A stretch of DNA of 64,000 nucleotides from Myrica gale (GCA_963930655.1 OZ005600.1:2235501-2299500); one strand, 5' to 3'. Shown: positions 9,996 through 23,400, counted from the first letter of the stretch. Made by a program: numbers and translations. Notes: a model not told the origin generated them from the sequence alone.

Positions 9996-12674
9996 AAAAC
10001 GTTCATTAATGGAGAGTCTCCTCATAGATGGAGCTATGCGTTTTTTAATACAATGACAAGGCAACAATTAAAAATACCGAGTGAGATAAATTCATAGTTG
10101 AGTTTGATTTCATTTGTTTATTTTTTTCATTTTTTCATTTGGGTGTGGGGAAGAGAGAGGGAGAGAGAGAGAGTAGGATGAAAGGAAGTAGACAAGTGAG
10201 TTCTGGAAGTACAATTCCGTTACGGATCTTTGTCTAGGGAGCTTGCCGGTTTATTTGTATTCAGTTCCCAATACAATTAAGACAATTAAGAGATGTCAAT
10301 TGGTGCGTCGACACGAACTTTGCCCTGCAGGACATGCTACAAATTTTTACCTTTTACCTGTTCTTTTATTACGTACGTAATCTTGTAATTAAACAAGGGT
10401 TAAATGCATCTCATACTCTTGTGGTATTCGCGAATTGCAAATATATCCCTGAGGTAAACAAAGTCATTCTCATACCTCTGAGGTAAACATCAAGGTCACA
10501 ATATGCCCCTACATTAATGTGCCGTTTGAAACACTAACGGTAAATGTTGATGTGGCAAAAATAGACACGTCAGCACCAATCAGATGATGACACGTCATCG
10601 AGAATTCCTCAGGGGCATATTTGCAATTTGCGAATATCACAGGGGCATGTGATACATTTAAGTTTTTTTTAAAAAAAATAAATTAAATTTTTAAAAATAG
10701 ACACGTCAACACCAATAAGATGATAACACGTCATCATCTTTAATTTTAAAAAGAAATTATTATTAAAAAAAATACTTAGCCACATTTTCCTTCAACATAT
10801 CCCATATGTTAGTTTATGTCTTTTTTATATAATTTTTTTAAAAAAACATGCGTAGTTCAACTTAGTCACTGTATTCGTTTCTGTGTGTTTTTTTATTTAA
10901 TATTTAATTTTAATTTTTTTTTTAAAAAACACAAAACGACTTAGCCCCATTTCCCTTCAACTTAGCCCATGTGTTCGTTTCTCTCTTATTCTTTTTTTCC
11001 TTTTTCATAATTTTTTTTAAAAAAAAAACATGCATAGTTCAAAAAAACACAAATAAACGAATGCAGGGGCTAAGTTGAACTACGCAAGTTTTTTTTTAAA
11101 AATTATATATATATAAAGACAGAAACGAACACATGGGCTATGTTTAAGGAAAATGGGGCTAAATCTTTTTTTAAAAGATTTAAATTTTTTTTGCAAAAAT
11201 AAAAATGATGACGTGTCATCTTCTAATTGGTGCTGACGTGTCTATTTTTAAAAAAATTAATTTTAAATATTTTTTTAAAAAAAGGCTTAAATGCATCCCA
11301 TGCCCCTGTGGTATTCGCGAATTGCAAATATACCCCTGAGGTATTCGCGATGACGTGTCATCATTTGATTGGTGCTGACGTGTCATCTTAATGAGCTCAA
11401 CAGATGTTTCAAACTGAAGAATAACTTATGCAATTATGTTAGTTAGAAAAAACGTAACTTTCAATCAATATATGCTTAGTGGAGATATGCCCATAATGAT
11501 GAAGATGTAATCTTACTGAACATCCTTCGTTTCTTCTGGTCTCTAATATAACATCTTTACGAGTATGATTACCATCATTATCACCGGTAATCATTGTGGC
11601 AATTTTTGGTATGGATAGAGTTATACAATATACAATACTCGTAGAAGACCCATAATTATATTTGGTAGCTGCTTTAAATTTTATTGGGAATCAGAGCTTG
11701 TACAATACATCAGCCACATCATAATAATAATATACATCTTCACCTACAAGTCTTCAAGCCATTTTTCTCAAACAAAAAAGTATCCATATCATGTATATAG
11801 AACTTACCCAATGAGGAATCTGCGATCTCAAGATAATTATAGTGATAGCTTATGTCCGTAGTAAAGCTTTGACCAGCATGATATAAAAAACAAAAAATAT
11901 TATGAGAAGTTAACGATGGCTGTGTTTATAAAGCAGGAACTTCCATCTCTTCTAAGTTGAATAATCGTAAAAGCCAACTATGTTCTGAGACGTGACAATC
12001 TTTGTGGCACCCACCTGTCCATAAATCAAGCATTTCTATCTCTTCTAAGCCTCTCCTCGAATTACTAGTTGGAACGAAGTTAGCAACAAACCAAACCTTC
12101 CCCATTGCAATGACAAAATATGCACATTCATCAACAGTATCTCAGTGGCTTTTATTCTGGACAAATGGATAAGGTTTAAGAATAAAAAAACAGGAATAGC
12201 AAAAATGACATTGTTGATATCGATAACGAACAATGGCATCATCAGTAGGCATCTCATGATATGAGGAATGATGAGTTAACATTGGAATTTACTAGTCAAT
12301 TGAAGTTAGCAACAAGCCAAGCTTTATGATTGCAAAAGAAGACATAAACATTCATCCAGTGCAAATTAATGGTTCTTACTGCAGTCACCTAGAAAAGCAG
12401 GCTTAAGAAAAATTGCAAAGCAAGCACAATCGATTCATAGAAGTCCACCAAAACGCATACTGCTAAAATTCATCAGACAAGTCATGAAATTACAGCATGC
12501 AACTGCAAAATATATGAGACTTAAAGAGAAGTTTAGCAACAGGGCTAAGTGCAAGCTCCACCCCAGCAAATGTTTCGAGTCAACTGACTTTCTGACTTCG
12601 GACTTACCTCTCTTTCAAAGTACTCGTGTTGTATTGAACTCAGATGATACAAACCTCAGCTCCTAAGAAAAGCT
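9996..12674. other. Intergenic, pectate lyase 3' side to membrane-protein gene
   Basis: Holds the pectate lyase 3' UTR, a dense cluster of nested foldback elements (10397-11395, listed separately), and about 1.2 kb of AT-rich DNA (11400-12674). The last part includes the 3' UTR of the minus-strand gene ending at 12675. The short open frames here resemble nothing known to me. Confidence 0.5.
10397..11395. mobile_element. Cluster of nested foldback elements
   Basis: A first element (10397-10664) has inverted arms of about 60 bp, opening GGGTTAAATGCATCTCATAC on the left and the complement of CTTAAATGTATCACATGCCC on the right. It is followed by a larger AT-rich palindrome (about 10680-11280) whose arms pair at 10691-10739/11207-11255 and at 10843-10895/11040-11095. 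A second copy of the first element's left arm, in direct orientation, starts near 11283. A motif containing GACACGTCA...ACACGTCATC occurs four times, twice per strand. The long inverted arms suggest Mutator-like foldback DNA, but I could not define target-site duplications. Confidence 0.6.
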
Positions 12675-14708
12675 TCAAAATTGCTTTCTCTTATTTCTGA
12701 ACAGTTTGTCTCTTCTTGCAAAAACATAAAAGAGAGCTAAGAAACCTACAGCAGATAAAGAAACTGAAGACCAGGGAAATGGAGGGTCCCTAAAGCATAC
12801 GAGTGATGCCTCCAGCTCATTAGAAGCATGATAGACGAGTGAGTGGATGGCATACAGATCATGATCCGAAGACCTCAAGTAATACAAAGCCATCTCAAAA
12901 TCCAAATGTGACAATGCAGAAACTGCTTTGTCCACCTTGTACTTAAACAAGCTCCACCTTTGTGTGAACTCAACATGTCGATTCTGCTTGAGTAGCTTTC
13001 TGTCTCCTCCATGTGAAGCAATGGATTCAAGAACCTCAATGGCACTTGTTATACTGTAATTCAACGATGTCAAAAGAAGATTTCTCCTAGCTGCATCCTT
13101 CTGCGCAAATGACAATGATGAAATCTCCGAGAATGGCCCAAACGGAGTCTGCCCTACACTCCATGTGTAATCCACCGAAGTAGTATTATGCCTTGGGCTC
13201 CACAGCAAATGGGTAGGGGACACTCCCCACATACTCTGCAGAATGGAACCAACAAGCGGCCGCTCAAGCTCCCTTGTCTGAGACAACACCTGACGACCAT
13301 TACAACTATAATCAATCACGGTCTGTGTGCTCTTTGTCCTCACCGCAATAACCATATCTTTGAAAGCAACAGACTGGTGATACCGGTCTAGTAGCAACAG
13401 CAAATTATAGTCCAAATCGAACACATAAACAGGAAGAACCCTACCGAACTCTGCCTCAGGTATCCCAGCCACCCTCCTGAACTCCTCACCTGAGTCGGTC
13501 AATATCTGATGCAAACGCTTCGAGTCCAAATACTCACTCACAATCAAAGTATAATTATCAAACAAGAACCTCGACGTGTATGAATTAATCGACCTGGAAA
13601 CAGCAAAGGAACAAATCGGGCACTCCGCTAGACTAACCCCATAAGTCTTGAAACTCAAAGACTGATCACCCAACAACAATCCACCATCATTAACTTCATC
13701 CATAAACGTCCTCTCGATCGCTTTCCAATCCAAACCACTCAAATCCTTATTGCTGTCGGACCCATAAATATGTATAAACTGAACTACCAAGCCAGCCTCG
13801 AAAGGAACAGGGATTCTCAAAGAGGGCACAAGAAGTACCTGGTAGGCGCTCCAAACCAGAGATGCCAGGTCAGAAAAGAGAGCCTTCTGAGATTTGGAGC
13901 GGCCGTGAAGCGCAGCAAGCGGGTGGAACTCGCCGCGAGGGACAACGCCATCCCCGTACAATACCGGGCCATAGTCAACAGGGCCGGCAGCCAAATCGAT
14001 CCAAAGGTAGCGGTCTTTGCCGGTCCAGATATTGCCCATGCACTTGGTGACGCCAGGGGAGGAGTCGCCCTCGGAATAGGAGTAAGCGTAGGGTTTGGAT
14101 TGGGGGCCCAGATTGAGCAAGTAGAGGTAGATTCCATTGACGGGTTTTTCCTTCTCGAAGTCCTGCTTGATGACGGAGTCGACGGCTGAGAACGGGATGG
14201 AGAGTAGAGGGGAACGGAGGGAGGAAGGGGTTGCTGAGATTTGGGAAGATAGGGTTTTCGAGAGAAGGCCAGCGAGGGAAGGAGGGGAGAAGGTGACGTC
14301 GGGGTGGAGCGAGTGCTGTACGGAGAGAGAATGGGATTGGGAGCGGAAAGGGGAGATAACGTTGAAGTGGTGGAGGGGTTGGGAGGCGGAGTTAAGGAAG
14401 GACGAGAGAAGGGAGGGAGCGTTGGGGGGGAACGGGCCGATGAGGCGGAGGTGGAGGGAGACCGGGATGGAGAGGGAGATGAGGGAGGAGATGAGGGAAG
14501 GGATGTGGGGTTGGGGGAGGTGGGAGGAGAGGGATTTCTTGAGGGAGGAAGGGAGGGAGAGGAAGGAGTCGTTAGTGGCTTGGGGATCGCCGCGAGATTG
14601 CTGAGCTAGGAAGGAGTCTAAGCCCAGGATTGGAGCTGCGGAGGTGGTGATAATGGTGGTACTGAGGAAAAGGAGGATGAAGGCGCCGATGGTGTTGGTA
14701 GTGGGCAT
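12675..14708 (-). CDS. Single-exon type I membrane protein, unknown function (At3g28720-like)
   Basis: One uninterrupted frame of 677 aa. Residues 1-25 form a signal peptide (hydrophobic IGAFILLFLSTTIITTSA). The N-terminal third is rich in Ser/Pro/Leu. The middle has conserved-looking segments around YLWIDLAAGPVDYGP and AECPICSFAVSRSINSYTSR, and several Asn-glycosylation sequons. A single membrane helix lies near the C-terminus (VSLSAVGFLALFYVFA), followed by a basic tail ending KRKQF. That tail fits a K-x-K-x-x COPI retrieval signal, so ER/early-Golgi residence is inferred. It resembles the plant family of Arabidopsis At3g28720, which I recall as an uncharacterised transmembrane protein, and its closeness to V-ATPase d supports this. 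The biochemical role is unknown. The 5' coding end is strikingly GC- and purine-rich on the + strand, which creates long spurious frames. Confidence 0.85.
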   Translation of the reverse strand: MPTTNTIGAFILLFLSTTIITTSAAPILGLDSFLAQQSRGDPQATNDSFLSLPSSLKKSLSSHLPQPHIPSLISSLISLSIPVSLHLRLIGPFPPNAPSLLSSFLNSASQPLHHFNVISPFRSQSHSLSVQHSLHPDVTFSPPSLAGLLSKTLSSQISATPSSLRSPLLSIPFSAVDSVIKQDFEKEKPVNGIYLYLLNLGPQSKPYAYSYSEGDSSPGVTKCMGNIWTGKDRYLWIDLAAGPVDYGPVLYGDGVVPRGEFHPLAALHGRSKSQKALFSDLASLVWSAYQVLLVPSLRIPVPFEAGLVVQFIHIYGSDSNKDLSGLDWKAIERTFMDEVNDGGLLLGDQSLSFKTYGVSLAECPICSFAVSRSINSYTSRFLFDNYTLIVSEYLDSKRLHQILTDSGEEFRRVAGIPEAEFGRVLPVYVFDLDYNLLLLLDRYHQSVAFKDMVIAVRTKSTQTVIDYSCNGRQVLSQTRELERPLVGSILQSMWGVSPTHLLWSPRHNTTSVDYTWSVGQTPFGPFSEISSLSFAQKDAARRNLLLTSLNYSITSAIEVLESIASHGGDRKLLKQNRHVEFTQRWSLFKYKVDKAVSALSHLDFEMALYYLRSSDHDLYAIHSLVYHASNELEASLVCFRDPPFPWSSVSLSAVGFLALFYVFARRDKLFRNKRKQF

Positions 14709-15767
14709 TTTTTAGGGCAAAGAGAGAGCGGCGAGTGGTTGATGAAGGAGTTTGTTTGGGAACGGAGGTGGTGACTGGGGACTGAGACGTCGAGGACGCG
14801 GAGAGCTAACAGCTTGGTCTGGATCTAACTCATTTCGGGTGTTAATCAACAGTGTCGGAACGGGGAATAAGCTGGTTTTGATGAGTGACTGGCAGAGTTT
14901 AGTCCCTGAGACTGAGTCATCCAAGTCAATGAGCAATTTCCAATCCGTATAAGGTCCAACCAGAACTTCTAAGTTATAACGTTGGTCTCATCAAAATGGC
15001 CGGAGGAGAAACAAAGTATATATGTCTAAAGTATTCAGCGAATAGAAACGGGACTGAAAAAGAAATTCTTCAACCATTCAGCGATATCTGTTAGTTGTGA
15101 TCGGCTTTCCCAAGTGCCAAAGAGAGGTTAGAGTTCGCTAATCTTGTCCATCTATCGCGAGGAAAAGCAACGGTTCACCAGTACTGTTCATCAATAAAGA
15201 GCAGAAGACATCTTTGGGCCATAACCGTGGAGAGACATGGAGTAGTACTTCGTAATTGGATGCAAAAACTTCCACAGTTCCACTGGTACATTCTGATACA
15301 GATTTCCGATCATTCTCAATTGAACCATAGCTGGCATAAAACGTATAGATCTGTCGGGCCCATTCTCAGATTGCAAAGATCGCACGACACTACGCATAAA
15401 AGTATAGGTGCCAGCATTTTTTCTTCTCTTTGGGAATGGGTGTCAGCGACCTCTACAAGAATTTCCACAAGGCTATGCATGTTTCTCTCACTTTAGCCAA
15501 ACATTGTTTCAATGGAATTTAATCTTCAAGGTTGCCATGGATTGCCCAGCAGATTACAGAAATAATCAGCATTTGTAAAATCTAGCCAACTATTAAACCA
15601 AACGCATTTGATATACTTCTCTTTTATTTGTACTTTTTTCCTAGAGGGAAAACAATTTACACTGAACAGGTTCATGTACTGTACACAAGTAAAAAAAATA
15701 GAAAAAGATGAAACTACCAGCTAAGAATCTACTAGTCAAAAGCGAGGTAGCGAAAACATGGACCCAT
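14709..15767. other. Intergenic between membrane-protein gene and F-box/WD40 gene
   Basis: Contains the promoter of the membrane-protein gene (left part) and the 3' UTR of the F-box/WD40 gene (right part). The only special item is the 43-bp stretch at 15268-15310 reused as filler at 60362-60404. No gene seen. Confidence 0.6.
15268..15310 (+). repeat. Source of the 43-bp filler found at 60362-60404
   Basis: The 43 bases from ACTTCCACAG to CAGATTTCCGAT are identical to 60362-60404 and in the same orientation. Here they sit in ordinary intergenic DNA with no flanking repeat, so this is the donor copy. Confidence 0.95.
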
Positions 15768-18700
15768 TCAGCAATCTGAGTCATCAGTGTCACTATAGGA
15801 TTGTGGATTCCAAAACTTTGAAGCATGCTCATCTTCAGATTTGACAACAGGACCAGTAGCATTGGTGAAGTCCCTCAAGCGTAGAAGTCCAAATGCTTCA
15901 CCACAGCAAGCAGTAACAATTTGATACCCATTCACAGCCAGGCCAGCACACCCAGAGCTGGCACTTGCTTCCTGTGGAGAACAGCAAATCAACGAATTTG
16001 TTCTTTTACCAGTGTCGGCCTCCCAAACATTGACGTAAGAATCCTTGGGGCCTCCTGTAACAATTTTGTACTGATCCATGTGCAAGAACATCACTGGTCC
16101 TGTGTGGCCATCCAACTCAGCTATGGGTTCTGATATCAGTGTCTCCTGGTTTCTCCTAATATCCCAAAGCATTGCACTGCAGCATGAAGCATATATTTGA
16201 ATAAGTAATGTCCTAGCATTTTCTTAGGCAGTCCACGTTAACTAAGATGCAGCCTGCAAAAAAATAATTCAAAACTTGCAAAGAAATCTAACTTTATCTT
16301 ACCTGTCATTACCACCTGTGCAGATTAATGATTTTGAAGGCATTATCTCGAACGAGTACAACTTCTGTCGGTTAACTGCAGGTGTTATAACTTTCTGCAT
16401 TGTCCTTAAATCAATTGCAACAACAGAGGAACCAGTAGCAACATAGAGCAGGGACTCATGGCACTTCATAGTTACAGGTGCGCCAGGAACAGAAGTCATG
16501 CCCACACAACAGGATGAACGAACAGCAGATGATGTAGCTGTATCCCAAACCCTCACCTATAATTTAAAATAAAAATAAAAACTAAAACTTTTAGATGAAA
16601 AACCATCAAAAAATAACTTGTGTCAAAAGAACTACAGGAGTTAGACTGGACAATATCATAATAAGATCTTGAAAAAAATGAAGCAAAGTTCTTGGTTATC
16701 ATTTGTTGTCCTCCTCCGCTTGTAAAATCATTCAATAACCTTTTCCATTACCTACTTATGGAAAATGGAAATGGTCCAAACCAAATTCAAAAAGTAAATG
16801 ACTTTCAATTACAACAAATAACTTCCACCAAATTTGTGATTGCCCAAAACATGTCAGCATGGTCATCGTATCAGGAATGATTAAATGTCACGTATTTCAG
16901 AAGCTATGATGCAAATAAGTCACAATTCTATTCCTTATAAGGCAAAAAAAAAGAGTTGACTGATTCCTAGTACAACAGAAGAATCAGAGTAAACTAACTG
17001 ATATTAAAGAAAGGAAAAAAGAAGAAGAGAGAACAAACGAAAAGAAAAAATCATATGGAACACAAGCCTACCTTCGAATCTTTTGAAATGGTCACTAAAA
17101 GGGAAGTTTTATGCCTGAGAAATTGATGAAAGCAAAAACAGATCAGTTTAGTTAGAAGAAACTGAGAGCCACGACATATAGGTGCCATATCACTTGAGGA
17201 GCTAATTACCATGAGAAGCATTCGACCATGACAACAAGAGTAGTAACCGTAATATTAATAATAACAACAATAATGATTATAAAGAGACCTTTACCATTCA
17301 ATGTTTTGAAAAGTAATATGAAAGGTACAACTACAACCTAAAATTTCTTAAAATTTGCAACATAACTCAGTGTCAATATACTAAAGCTCAAATAGCGTAT
17401 TCTCTCCCTATAAGCACAAGATGAGATCATCGTGAATTCCAAAACTCATTGGTCACATGTCTACTTACCCCCACCCCAACCAAAGAGGAAAAAAAAAATC
17501 ATACAGAGTAACAGAGCTCATTGGTGAAATCCTCACATTAGATGCGTCAGTCCCAGAAATTGACAATCCAAAGAGTATATTGAGCCAAAAAAAAAATCAA
17601 GCACAAATATAAAGTTGGTTATAATAGAGTTGATGATTCTTATATTCACAACCAGACTGCCAATTGTTTAAGCATAAAATTTAGCACCTTGCATAAAATA
17701 GGTGGATACAATTAAAATCTAAAAGATAATTAGCATCCAATAATAAATTTCCCTTATTTAATCTTTGTGATCGAAAAACTCATACCCAGCAACTGACATC
17801 AATGTTATAGGTTTCTCATGCCCGTACAGAGTAGCTTTCAGTGCATGCTGGCCACGCTTCCCACTGGAGGCAAGAGACCAAAGGCGAACAGTACCATCTT
17901 CCCCTCCACTTGCCAACACTTTGCCACCAACATCACCTAACAATTTATCTGACAACGTAGAGACTGGACCACTGTGACCCCTCAAACATCGTTGGCAAGA
18001 ACCCTATGATGAAAGTGATCACGGCTTTACAAAAGGTAGAGAATACCTCAGAAAGTTGATAACATTCTATTTAGGCTTATCTTTAAGCGTTAAAATAACA
18101 AGAATGTATGGAATACCTTCCACCACAGCCGAATAGAGTGGTCACAGCTTGAGGTGACCAAAACATTTTCTTTACTTTGTGTTTCACTTCGAAATAAAGA
18201 AGTTTCATTGAGGGAAAACAACCTGCACATTAAACAGAGATACATGTGCTAATAATCCATATGATACATTAGAGAGATTTAGGCTCATGTTTTCCACGTA
18301 GGATTTAACAGAAACAAAGATACTTAGCACATTCTTTGAGACCACATCTATCTTTAAGAAGCATTGCTGTAAACTGAATTCATATGTAATGATAGATCAA
18401 AACGAAAGTTCTTATCAGAGATGCTTGTTTCAAAATATGTAGAATGGAAGGTCCACAGGTGCAAGCCAGATAATCTAAAGGAGATGCACAGCTGAAAGGC
18501 TATTAAAAATTGTCTTCTGAGCTTCACCATTAAATCTCTCTATTAAAAGCACTACATCCGAAGAAAATAATCCCACAAAAGCGAGCCATCAGCAAAGAAT
18601 CAACTGCCACCAACACAACTTGGTTACAGTATGTGCAACGGGTTCTCAATGATGCTGAAGAAATTACAGTTGCACTGAATGCAAATCAACTTTGGCAGGC

Positions 18701-19805
18701 ATGAAAAAGCACTTCAAAATTCTCACCTCATACAAGTAATTCTTGCATTATGATCACTCAGTGCGATGAGACAACGCCTTCCACTTAATAAGTTATCGGT
18801 GTTCACAATTCCAACATATAAGCCCTGTTAAATGGAATCCCGCAAAGTTAATATCAGAATGGATGTGAAACACGTTACCAAATACTCAAGTATTCCCTCC
18901 CTCTCCCCAAAATGTTATCAAATTCTACCATCCAAACAAAAAATAGACGATAAAAGAAATTTCATGAGTATTCTGCACAACACCGTGTAAACCCCACACA
19001 TCACAAATAGAATGCAGAACTAAGGTAGTACTCAATACCTGTGAAAAGACAATATCATTTTTGTCCAGTAATACATGGTTATAAGGTTTTGAAACAGTGT
19101 AAAAGTCAGCAACCAAGGGATCAGCAAACTTGAACTGCTGCAATGCCGTGCGCCTCAACAAATACGCTTCCCTCACTTGCAATGTTTGTGAGGAGCTGGA
19201 AATTACTTGTTGCGGCCACTGTTCCCTATTGTGAAGTATAAAATAGGCACCTTCAGTTAAAGGGAACAGAAGAGAGCGGGAACAAAAAAGTAATCGAATT
19301 GTATGTGCGCGTGATTGTGTAGGCGTTCTTTTCCACTCATGTCGAGCTTGAAGATAATAGCACTAAAAGCTTCACAGGAAACTAAGTTTGACCATTGCAA
19401 GCACATTACGTAGACAACACAACCAGATGTTACAAGCACCAACTACAATGTTCGATAATTTAATAACAAATCAGCCCCAAATTACTTATCCAGGAAATTA
19501 AATTAAACAAATTTCCCAAGTGTCTAGGACTAAATGACAGCTGCAGTAAGAAAATGGGTAAAACGTTGGACGAAGCTTTTGTATATATGCGTGCGTACCG
19601 AGTTGATAAAAAGAGAGAAGACGGACCTGAACCAACGGAGCCAGATGGAGTCGGAATAGGCGACGCGTTTGAAGTATTTGCAGGACATAGCCAAGTTGGA
19701 CAGATCCTGGAGGTCGAGGTAGCTGGCACAGAGAGCCAGCGAGTCCACGTCCACGTCCGTTATCGTCGTCGTCGAATGTGACGGTGATGGATCCGCCTCC
19801 GCCAT
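15768..19805 (-). CDS. F-box protein with WD40 repeats (At3g52030-like)
   Basis: Eight exons: 19805-19627, 19225-19039, 18824-18727, 18222-18117, 18003-17786, 17114-17072, 16556-16303 and 16176-15768, giving 497 aa. The N-terminus carries a degenerate F-box (LALCASYLDLQDLSNLAMSC...YSDSIWLRWFR, residues about 22-60), the Skp1-binding module of SCF ubiquitin ligases. After a linker (AYLLRRTALQQFKFADP) come WD repeats: LIALSDHNARITCMR; LVTSSCDHSIRLWWK; GHSGPVSTL...GGEDGTVRLWSL; GHEKPITL...ISKDSKVRVWD; a repeat ending CTGGNDSAMLWDI; and GHTGPVMFL...SYVNVWE. They probably form one substrate-binding beta-propeller. The C-terminus is acidic. Substrate unknown. The 43-nt exon 6 is unusually small but keeps phase. 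Confidence 0.88.
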
Positions 19806-20488
19806 GATCTCTCAAGCCTATTGAAATGATTCGGAACCCCGGAAATTGCAAGCGGCGTTAACTCCAGAAAGCTTACTAGCTGCTTTCAAAAGGGAGCGAG
19901 TAGAAAAGAAGAGAACTTGGGGAGATTATCCGAAGCTTCCAGAGCGTGATTAGTCATCTGGGGTGTTCATAGCGGAGCGAGTGTATTCTCTCCTAGTTCT
20001 TATTTAGCGGCAAAATTAATTAGAGCTTTATCCGTAGGAGTATAGGTGTCCTTGTGTAGAACGAAAGAGCTATTTTAACTTTTTACAAAGCAGAAAACTA
20101 GCAACCATTTATTGAATTTGGAAATCGGAGCAACGAATTTCAATTGTTTTATGAGGCTACAGATTTTTTTGTTAATTACCAAATTGTAATAATCACGCAA
20201 ATATATATATCTGTATATATTTTAACCACCAAACCATTATTTTATTAAAAACAAAACACAAGATATAAACTGCAATTTCTCCACGACAAAATACGTTCGA
20301 CTTCGACCAATCTAATACAATGACGTCCCTTCCAAATAATAACTAATACGAACGCTATTATTACTTTTTAACACAATCTCACAACTGGTGCATGTAGCTC
20401 ATCTCAGCTAAGCATTGGAAGATGAGAGGGAGGAGATTTTACATTAGATTATGCAAAAGAACAATTTTTCTTAACAGTACAAATTTGA
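19806..20488. other. Intergenic between V-ATPase d 3' end and F-box gene promoter
   Basis: Holds the F-box gene upstream region (right of 19805) and the V-ATPase d 3' UTR. AT-rich, with a short TATATATAT run near 20202. Nothing else recognised. Confidence 0.5.
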
Positions 20489-23400
20489 CTAAAATATGAA
20501 GACAACACTATCATGAACTCTGGACTTCTGGTTCTGAGCCACGCACTCAGAAATCCACATTACGTTCCTTATCTCCTGCTCCCTCAACCTCGTGTATGCG
20601 AAGAAAACACCGAAATGGAACTGCAAGTCAGTGAGGACATGAGATTACATTGTTAGAAAACAGGCAATGGCGATGACCGCTCAACAAAAACTAGAAGAGA
20701 ACAATAGTCGGAAATGACTGCAGAAGCAACATGCAATCAGGAATGGCATTCTGCTCGCCGACAGAAATAGCTACAACTAATGGAACAAATGACGGGGGGA
20801 TATGGCTGCTCAGTGGCAGAAGTACAAACCTGCTGCTCAAATGATAGGCAAAGCCTTTTCACCTCCTCTTCGTAGAAAGCCTTGTCTAGCATTTGGCTCT
20901 CTCCATAAGATAATTTAGAGAAAACAGACTGATAAGGAGGATATTTTTCCATAACAGAGCGGACCTACAATGGCACAAAAAAGAGGATATCAGACACGAC
21001 TGGCAACATAAGAAATATCAAGCAGAAACGAGTACGAGCCTCACAACAACTGCCATTCAGGAAGAAATCTTTGCCCAACATGACAAAGCAAATAAAGGAC
21101 CAAGACTATCTTTTTGGGCCTGATTATAAAAATTACAACATAATCTCTCTTCACCTTTTCACCAACTCCCATAAACTATCTTCATTTTTTCACCAACTCT
21201 TATATACCCCAAAATTTTAACAATCAAACACCACCTAAGTATATTCACTAGTTCTCACATCATGCAAGGTCAGAAAAAGTTGGGCAACAATTATTAACCT
21301 AGTGGGGATTGAAACCACAATCTCAGATACAAAATGGCCAAACTTCTATCTTTTACGAACTTAATTATTTTACTACTTCTGGCCAAAAATTAGCAACCCA
21401 GTACCAAAAGTGAAGAAATCAGCAGGGTTGTAACAAATCGTACGGTCCAACACAAGGCAGGTAAATAAATGTTTCTCCATCAAAGGGGACCACAACAGAA
21501 ATAGGAGCACCATTCAAGCCAGTATTAAAACTATTTTTTATATCCCATGATGCAAACTCGTAACACATCTAATCTACGGCTAAGAAAAGACTTACCTGAT
21601 CAATGTCCTCACACACGGCAAGTTCCTCATGGCCATAGGGGTAACTGTTTTACATAAGCGAACAATGTCAGACCAAGCCAAAAATATAAGTAATTGCTGT
21701 CAAAGACAGCATTCTAAAGCTAACAGAGCACTCAAATGTTCAAATCACATCCAGTTCGAGAAAAAAGCTTACAGTAAACCAAAATTAGAGTACAATTTCT
21801 TGCGATCATCGCGGGTAAGCTCAGTTCCAATGCTGCAAGAAAAAACCGATATTAAGGACAACAGAAAGAATGCATGTAGTCGGAAGATTGGGAGGATTAG
21901 TCATGAAAACCCTTCCAAACTAAATTATTTTTTGAAGTCTGTCAATTCCAAAGGAACCTCCCTGAGAAATCAGGAAGACAAAAAACTTACAAAACAAGTT
22001 TATCAACAAAAGACTACCTATTTATGGTAATATTGATAGCCCTTCTGTCAGCCTCAAAGGAGAGGAGGTCAGACATGATCTCTGCCGTAGCACCCCCAAG
22101 TTTCTACAACAGAATATCATATTGCAATTAAAGACACGTGGGATAAGCTGAAAACATTTTCAAATATATTCAAAGAAAATAAGACATAAGAAAAGTCATA
22201 CTTTAGAAATCAGTCCTCACCTGGCAAAACCTGTAAAAATCCTCTAGGTATGCCTTGTAAAGAGTGTTCCTCATTATTTCAATGTTCATGTCATCCAAGT
22301 CCTACAGAAAGAGGGAATCCAAAAGAATTAGTATCAAAGTTTCCCTACACGTGTCAAATGCAACATGGCCAACTGAAATGATCTTTCCGTAGCAGAGTGG
22401 GAAGTAGCACAATAATGTAAACACTCAAGAAAGACCACAAGATGCCAGAAAAGAGAATGTAATGTGACTAGTCCGCACCTCTGATGTGATACACTCAGAG
22501 AAGTATGGGGCCAATGGTGTATCAACAAGGACCAGCCTATAAAGCTCTCGCATATTCTGAGCGACCGCCAGTGTAGCAATGCTGAAGAACAGACAAAATT
22601 AAGGAAACATTTTCATGCAAGTCAAAAAGCCAAGAAAGTACTTTGTGGGTATAACTACCTGTCAAACATGCCCAATGGGTGGCATTTTTCCAAGAGCTCC
22701 TGAACATCTCTCTCATGCAAGGTTCCAGTAACAATGAGGACAACATTGTCTATCATGTGACCATACCTGGATGAAGCAGCATTATATGTAATGGTTTCAT
22801 GAGTTTCACTTTTGTTTTCTTCAGTAGTTGCAAATCATAGTTATCTCAACTTCTCTCTTCTTTTAAGTAGTTTAGAAAAAATTAAAGTTGTAATTCCCAA
22901 CAGGCTACCCAAAACTAGAGCTATAGAAAGGATGAAAGTCTGCATACGTTATATATTCTAAGAAGGTGGACAAAGGCTCTGTCGCTTGACATAGCATGTG
23001 CTTATAGTCATCAACCAGTTTAAGAGTGCATTTCTCTACAATAGTTGTTGTATGCAACGGGGAAGGTTCTGCAAGCAAGGTACAAGAATTTCCAATTAGT
23101 GCATTTCACCATGTTAAATGACAATATAGATGAAAAGTGTAAATTAAGTATGTGCCTCAAAATCAGCAATTCAAAAGTCACCGTTCAACTTGAAAACAGA
23201 TTGAACGAGCAGCATGCAAGAGTTAACCAAAAGTTCAGGTTGTGAGAACACAATAAACGGGACACCCAGATCTGGCAGCTGCATTATTCAACTACTTTGT
23301 CAAATGATGTGCACCTTATGAAATTTATCTCATTAAGAGTTTTACAAGGCCAAGCATGACAAGAAAGGTATTAAAATATAAAACGCTAAGTACTATTTAC

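Noticed and set aside
12045-12257. 70-codon minus-strand frame downstream of the membrane-protein gene
   Set aside because: AT-rich, hydrophobic by composition and without similarity; most likely chance.
14137-14609. Long + strand frames rich in Gly, Glu and Arg
   Set aside because: They are complements of the GC/purine-skewed 5' end of the membrane-protein gene and have biased, repetitive composition.
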